Below the pieces are notes generated by a model. The model was not told the origin of the DNA, made no database searches, and saw only the letters and a program-made list of their open reading frames with translations. A DNA stretch of 64,000 bases from JBNAGF01 sp049801055 (GTDB taxonomy: Bacteria > Pseudomonadota > Alphaproteobacteria > Rhodobacterales > Rhodobacteraceae), in contig NZ_JBNAGF010000005.1 in assembly GCF_049801055.1 (NCBI RefSeq), positions 62,001 through 126,000 of the forward strand, given 5' to 3'. The translations under genes and the position numbers were made by a program. Position 1 is the stretch's first letter. Each line of letters starts with the position of its first letter. This document shows positions 61,673-64,000 of this stretch, piece by piece.

Positions 61673-63331
61673 ATGGCCGATCGTTTCCGCATCACTCTGG
61701 CGCAGCTCAACCCGGTTGTCGGCGATCTGTCCGGCAATGCCGCAAAAGCGCGGCAGGCATGGGAGCAAGGCAAGGCCGCAGGCGCCGATCTGGTGGCGTT
61801 GCCCGAGATGTTCATCACCGGGTACAACACTCAGGATCTGGTGACGAAGCCGGTTTTCCACCGCGCCGCGATTGCCGAAGTCGAAACTTTGGCAGCCTCT
61901 TGCGCGGACGGGCCAGCACTGGCAATCGGCGGGCCTTGGGTCGAAGACGGCAAGCTCTACAACGCCTACCTGATCCTCAAGGGCGGCAAGATCGCCTCAA
62001 AGTCGCTCAAGCACCACCTGCCGAACGAAACCGTGTTCGACGAGGTCCGTATCTTTGATGCTGGCCCGCTGGGCGGGCCTTATTCGGTTGGCAATACCCG
62101 CATCGGGTCTCCGATCTGCGAGGACAGCTGGCACGAAGACGTGGCTGAGACTCTGGCCGAGACCGGTGCCGAGTTTCTTCTTGTGCCCAACGGATCTCCT
62201 TACTTCCGGGACAAGATGGATGTCCGTCTCAATCACATGGTCGCACGTGTAATCGAGACCGGTCTCCCGCTGATCTATCTCAACATGGTCGGCGGGCAGG
62301 ATGATCAGGTCTTTGACGGTGCGACCTTCGGATTAAACCCGGGTGGCGAACTGGCCTTTCGGATGCCTGTATTCGATGAAGCAATCACCCATGTTGACCT
62401 TGAACGCGGTGATGAGGGTTGGTGCATTCTGCCGGGCAATGAGGCCCCGTTGCCTGACGTCTGGGAGCAGGATTACCGTGTGATGGTCGAAGCTCTGCGC
62501 GACTACATGCGAAAAAATGGTTTCGGCAAGGTGGTTCTGGGTCTGTCTGGCGGCGTCGACTCGGCTCTGGTGGCGGCTATTGCGGTCGATGCGCTGGGTG
62601 CTGAGAATGTGCGCTGCGTGATGCTCCCCTCGGAATACACCTCGCAGGAGTCTCTGGATGACGCCGAGGCGGTCGCTCAGGCGCTGGGCGTGAAATATGA
62701 CTATCTGCCGATCTCCGAAAGCAGGGCCGCTGTGACCAACACGCTTGCGCCGCTGTTTGACGGGCTGGCACCGGACCTGACCGAGGAAAACATTCAGTCC
62801 CGCCTGCGCGGGCTCTTGCTGATGGCGCTGTCCAACAAGTTCGGAGAGATGTTGCTGACGACAGGCAACAAGTCGGAAGTGGCAGTGGGCTACGCCACCA
62901 TTTATGGTGACATGAATGGCGGTTACAATCCGATCAAAGATCTCTACAAGACCCGTGTGTTCGAGACCTGTCGCTGGCGCAATGCCAATCACCGGAACTG
63001 GATGAACGGACCGGAAGGGGAGGTAATCCGACCCTCCGTTATCGACAAGCCGCCCAGCGCAGAGTTGCGCGACGACCAGAAGGACAGCGACAGCCTGCCT
63101 GACTACCCGGAACTGGACGCCATTCTCGATATTCTCGTCGATCAGGATGGATCCATCGCTGATTGCGTGGCCGCCGGGTTCGACGGAGAAACAGCTCGGC
63201 GGGTCGAGCACCTGATCTATATCAGCGAATACAAAAGGTTTCAGTCGGCGCCCGGTGCGCGGCTCACCAAACGTTCGTTCTGGCTCGACCGGCGCTATCC
63301 GATGGTCAACCGCTGGCGCGACCGCGGCTGA
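61673..63331 (+). CDS. nadE: Glutamine-dependent NAD+ synthetase
   Basis: The start ATG at 61673 follows GAGGG. The N-terminal nitrilase-like glutaminase has Glu45, Lys113 and Cys149 (PEMF, SLKHHLPN, SPICEDSW). The C-terminal synthetase has PP-loop GLSGGVDS and a GNKSEVAVGYATIYGDMNGG block. It amidates nicotinate adenine dinucleotide. It is divergent from the MORN gene. Confidence 0.96.
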   Translation: MADRFRITLAQLNPVVGDLSGNAAKARQAWEQGKAAGADLVALPEMFITGYNTQDLVTKPVFHRAAIAEVETLAASCADGPALAIGGPWVEDGKLYNAYLILKGGKIASKSLKHHLPNETVFDEVRIFDAGPLGGPYSVGNTRIGSPICEDSWHEDVAETLAETGAEFLLVPNGSPYFRDKMDVRLNHMVARVIETGLPLIYLNMVGGQDDQVFDGATFGLNPGGELAFRMPVFDEAITHVDLERGDEGWCILPGNEAPLPDVWEQDYRVMVEALRDYMRKNGFGKVVLGLSGGVDSALVAAIAVDALGAENVRCVMLPSEYTSQESLDDAEAVAQALGVKYDYLPISESRAAVTNTLAPLFDGLAPDLTEENIQSRLRGLLLMALSNKFGEMLLTTGNKSEVAVGYATIYGDMNGGYNPIKDLYKTRVFETCRWRNANHRNWMNGPEGEVIRPSVIDKPPSAELRDDQKDSDSLPDYPELDAILDILVDQDGSIADCVAAGFDGETARRVEHLIYISEYKRFQSAPGARLTKRSFWLDRRYPMVNRWRDRG

Positions 63332-63546
63332 ATTCCGCCGAAACTGGCGTTTTGTTGATGACAGGGCGGTGTATGCCCGGATTTTGCCGCATTCTCGCCC
63401 AATGGCCGCCCAATTTGCGGCGAAAATGACACATGACAGGCGACGGGGCGGAAACAAAGCCCTCGTTTCGAGCAGTACGGGCCACTCCTGAAGCGGCGGC
63501 AGACCGCGTGGACGTTCGTGGATGAAACACTGTCGGAGCTATCGCC

Positions 63547-64000
63547 ATGCCCAGCTCGAAGCCATCTTTATACGATGAACTGGATCCCATTCAGGCCTCA
63601 TGTCAGGAGGTCGATGAGGCGGAGACCGATCAGGCGATCCGCAATCTGTTCGTTGACGAAACCGATCCGGAACCTGTGAAGCGCCGCTTGGCGGGCTCAG
63701 CCAGAACCAAAGTGATTTTGAAACGCGGCAAGGCCAAGGTCGATCTGGGTGGGGGCACCCGGCAAGACGCGGGAGATATGCCCGAGGCATACTCGGCGCG
63801 TGAACAACATAAAGTGGACATGGAACTGCCCGGGGGACGGTTGGGGTCCGGGGCGGGAGAGAGCGCCCCGCCTCAGTCCGACGCGCCGGCAGATGCGACC
63901 GGCGCGCGCCGCCGACGGATAACCTATGAACCGCATTGGTGGCACAGCGCGTTGATCCTTGTGGTCGCCATTTTCATTTATTCACCGCTGCTGATCCCTG
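63547..64000 (+). CDS. Unrecognised membrane protein, partial
   Basis: A frame opens at ATG 63547 and runs off the right edge (151 codons visible). The first 125 residues are polar, charged and low-complexity. A basic RRRR stretch is followed by WWHSALILVVAIFIYSPLLIP, the start of a transmembrane helix. I recognise no family. The layout (long disordered cytosolic part, then a helix) suggests a membrane-anchored protein whose main domain is outside the window. Confidence 0.55.
   Translation, partial: MPSSKPSLYDELDPIQASCQEVDEAETDQAIRNLFVDETDPEPVKRRLAGSARTKVILKRGKAKVDLGGGTRQDAGDMPEAYSAREQHKVDMELPGGRLGSGAGESAPPQSDAPADATGARRRRITYEPHWWHSALILVVAIFIYSPLLIP

Noticed and set aside
1..64000. CRISPR array, prophage or secretion-system locus
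   Set aside because: No regularly spaced repeats, cas-like genes, phage structural genes or secretion ATPases are seen.

Overview
The window looks like a chromosomal segment of a marine alphaproteobacterium of the Rhodobacterales (Roseobacter group). The signs are the mreB-mreC-mreD-mrdA-rodA cell-shape operon, rpmH-rnpA-yidD, TRAP and amino-acid ABC importers next to catabolic genes, paired Rieske oxygenases, leuA behind a leucine-rich leader peptide, and a tRNA-Arg(ACG). Genes are dense. Many neighbours overlap by four bases (ATGA), which suggests translational coupling. This placement is inferred from gene content and style, not from a database search.

Layout. 1-3017: an EAL/degenerate-GGDEF protein cut by the left edge, ttcA and a small ion channel. 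3359-8640: a divergent catabolic locus. Leftward it encodes ABC ATPase, ABC permease, a CMD-family protein, a Rieske oxygenase and a second CMD-like protein; rightward it encodes the solute-binding protein and a creatininase-family hydrolase. A 29-bp inverted repeat lies between the two arms. 8615-10598: a CHAP lipoprotein and an M29-like metalloenzyme. 10675-14264: a second oxygenase operon (DUF2141, TetR, small membrane protein, Rieske oxygenase, ferredoxin reductase) headed by two identical-arm TetR-type operators. 14265-21091: accessory DNA with a GNAT enzyme, an IS5-family element, an IclR gene that has lost its DNA-binding half, an SMP-30 lactonase, an AraC/amidohydrolase pair and several long non-coding stretches. 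21092-26028: an outer-membrane barrel, HdeD, DUF1269, a sulfatase and a Crp-type regulator. 26605-27485: a two-gene cassette of unknown function next to tRNA-Arg. 27551-31138: a histidine kinase, a class I flavin disulfide reductase and a TVP38-type membrane protein.

31409-32293: rpmH-rnpA-yidD, unexpectedly not followed by yidC. 32239-42218: a LysR-controlled uptake and catabolic cluster with an enolase-superfamily enzyme, a DadA-like dehydrogenase, a DctPQM TRAP importer, a BASS transporter and 5-oxoprolinase pxpBCA. It probably serves a cyclic or D-configured amino acid derivative that ends at glutamate. 42382-47436: a periplasmic iron-type operon (imelysin, di-haem DUF1111, imelysin, Tat-exported DUF1513) preceded by a palindrome. 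47484-54088: the rod-shape operon with a GhrA-like dehydrogenase at its end. 54246-57789: rlmJ, two small envelope proteins, an Old Yellow Enzyme homologue and a small secreted protein. 58200-59951: leuA with its attenuation leader. 60080-61519: a secreted protein with 18 MORN repeats. 61673 to the end: nadE and an unrecognised partial membrane protein.

The strongest points not captured by simple gene calling are the leuA leader peptide with its overlapping hairpin, the twin operators in front of the DUF2141-TetR-Rieske operon, the divergent ABC/Rieske/CMD/creatininase locus with its central inverted repeat, and the pxpBCA-TRAP-enolase cluster.
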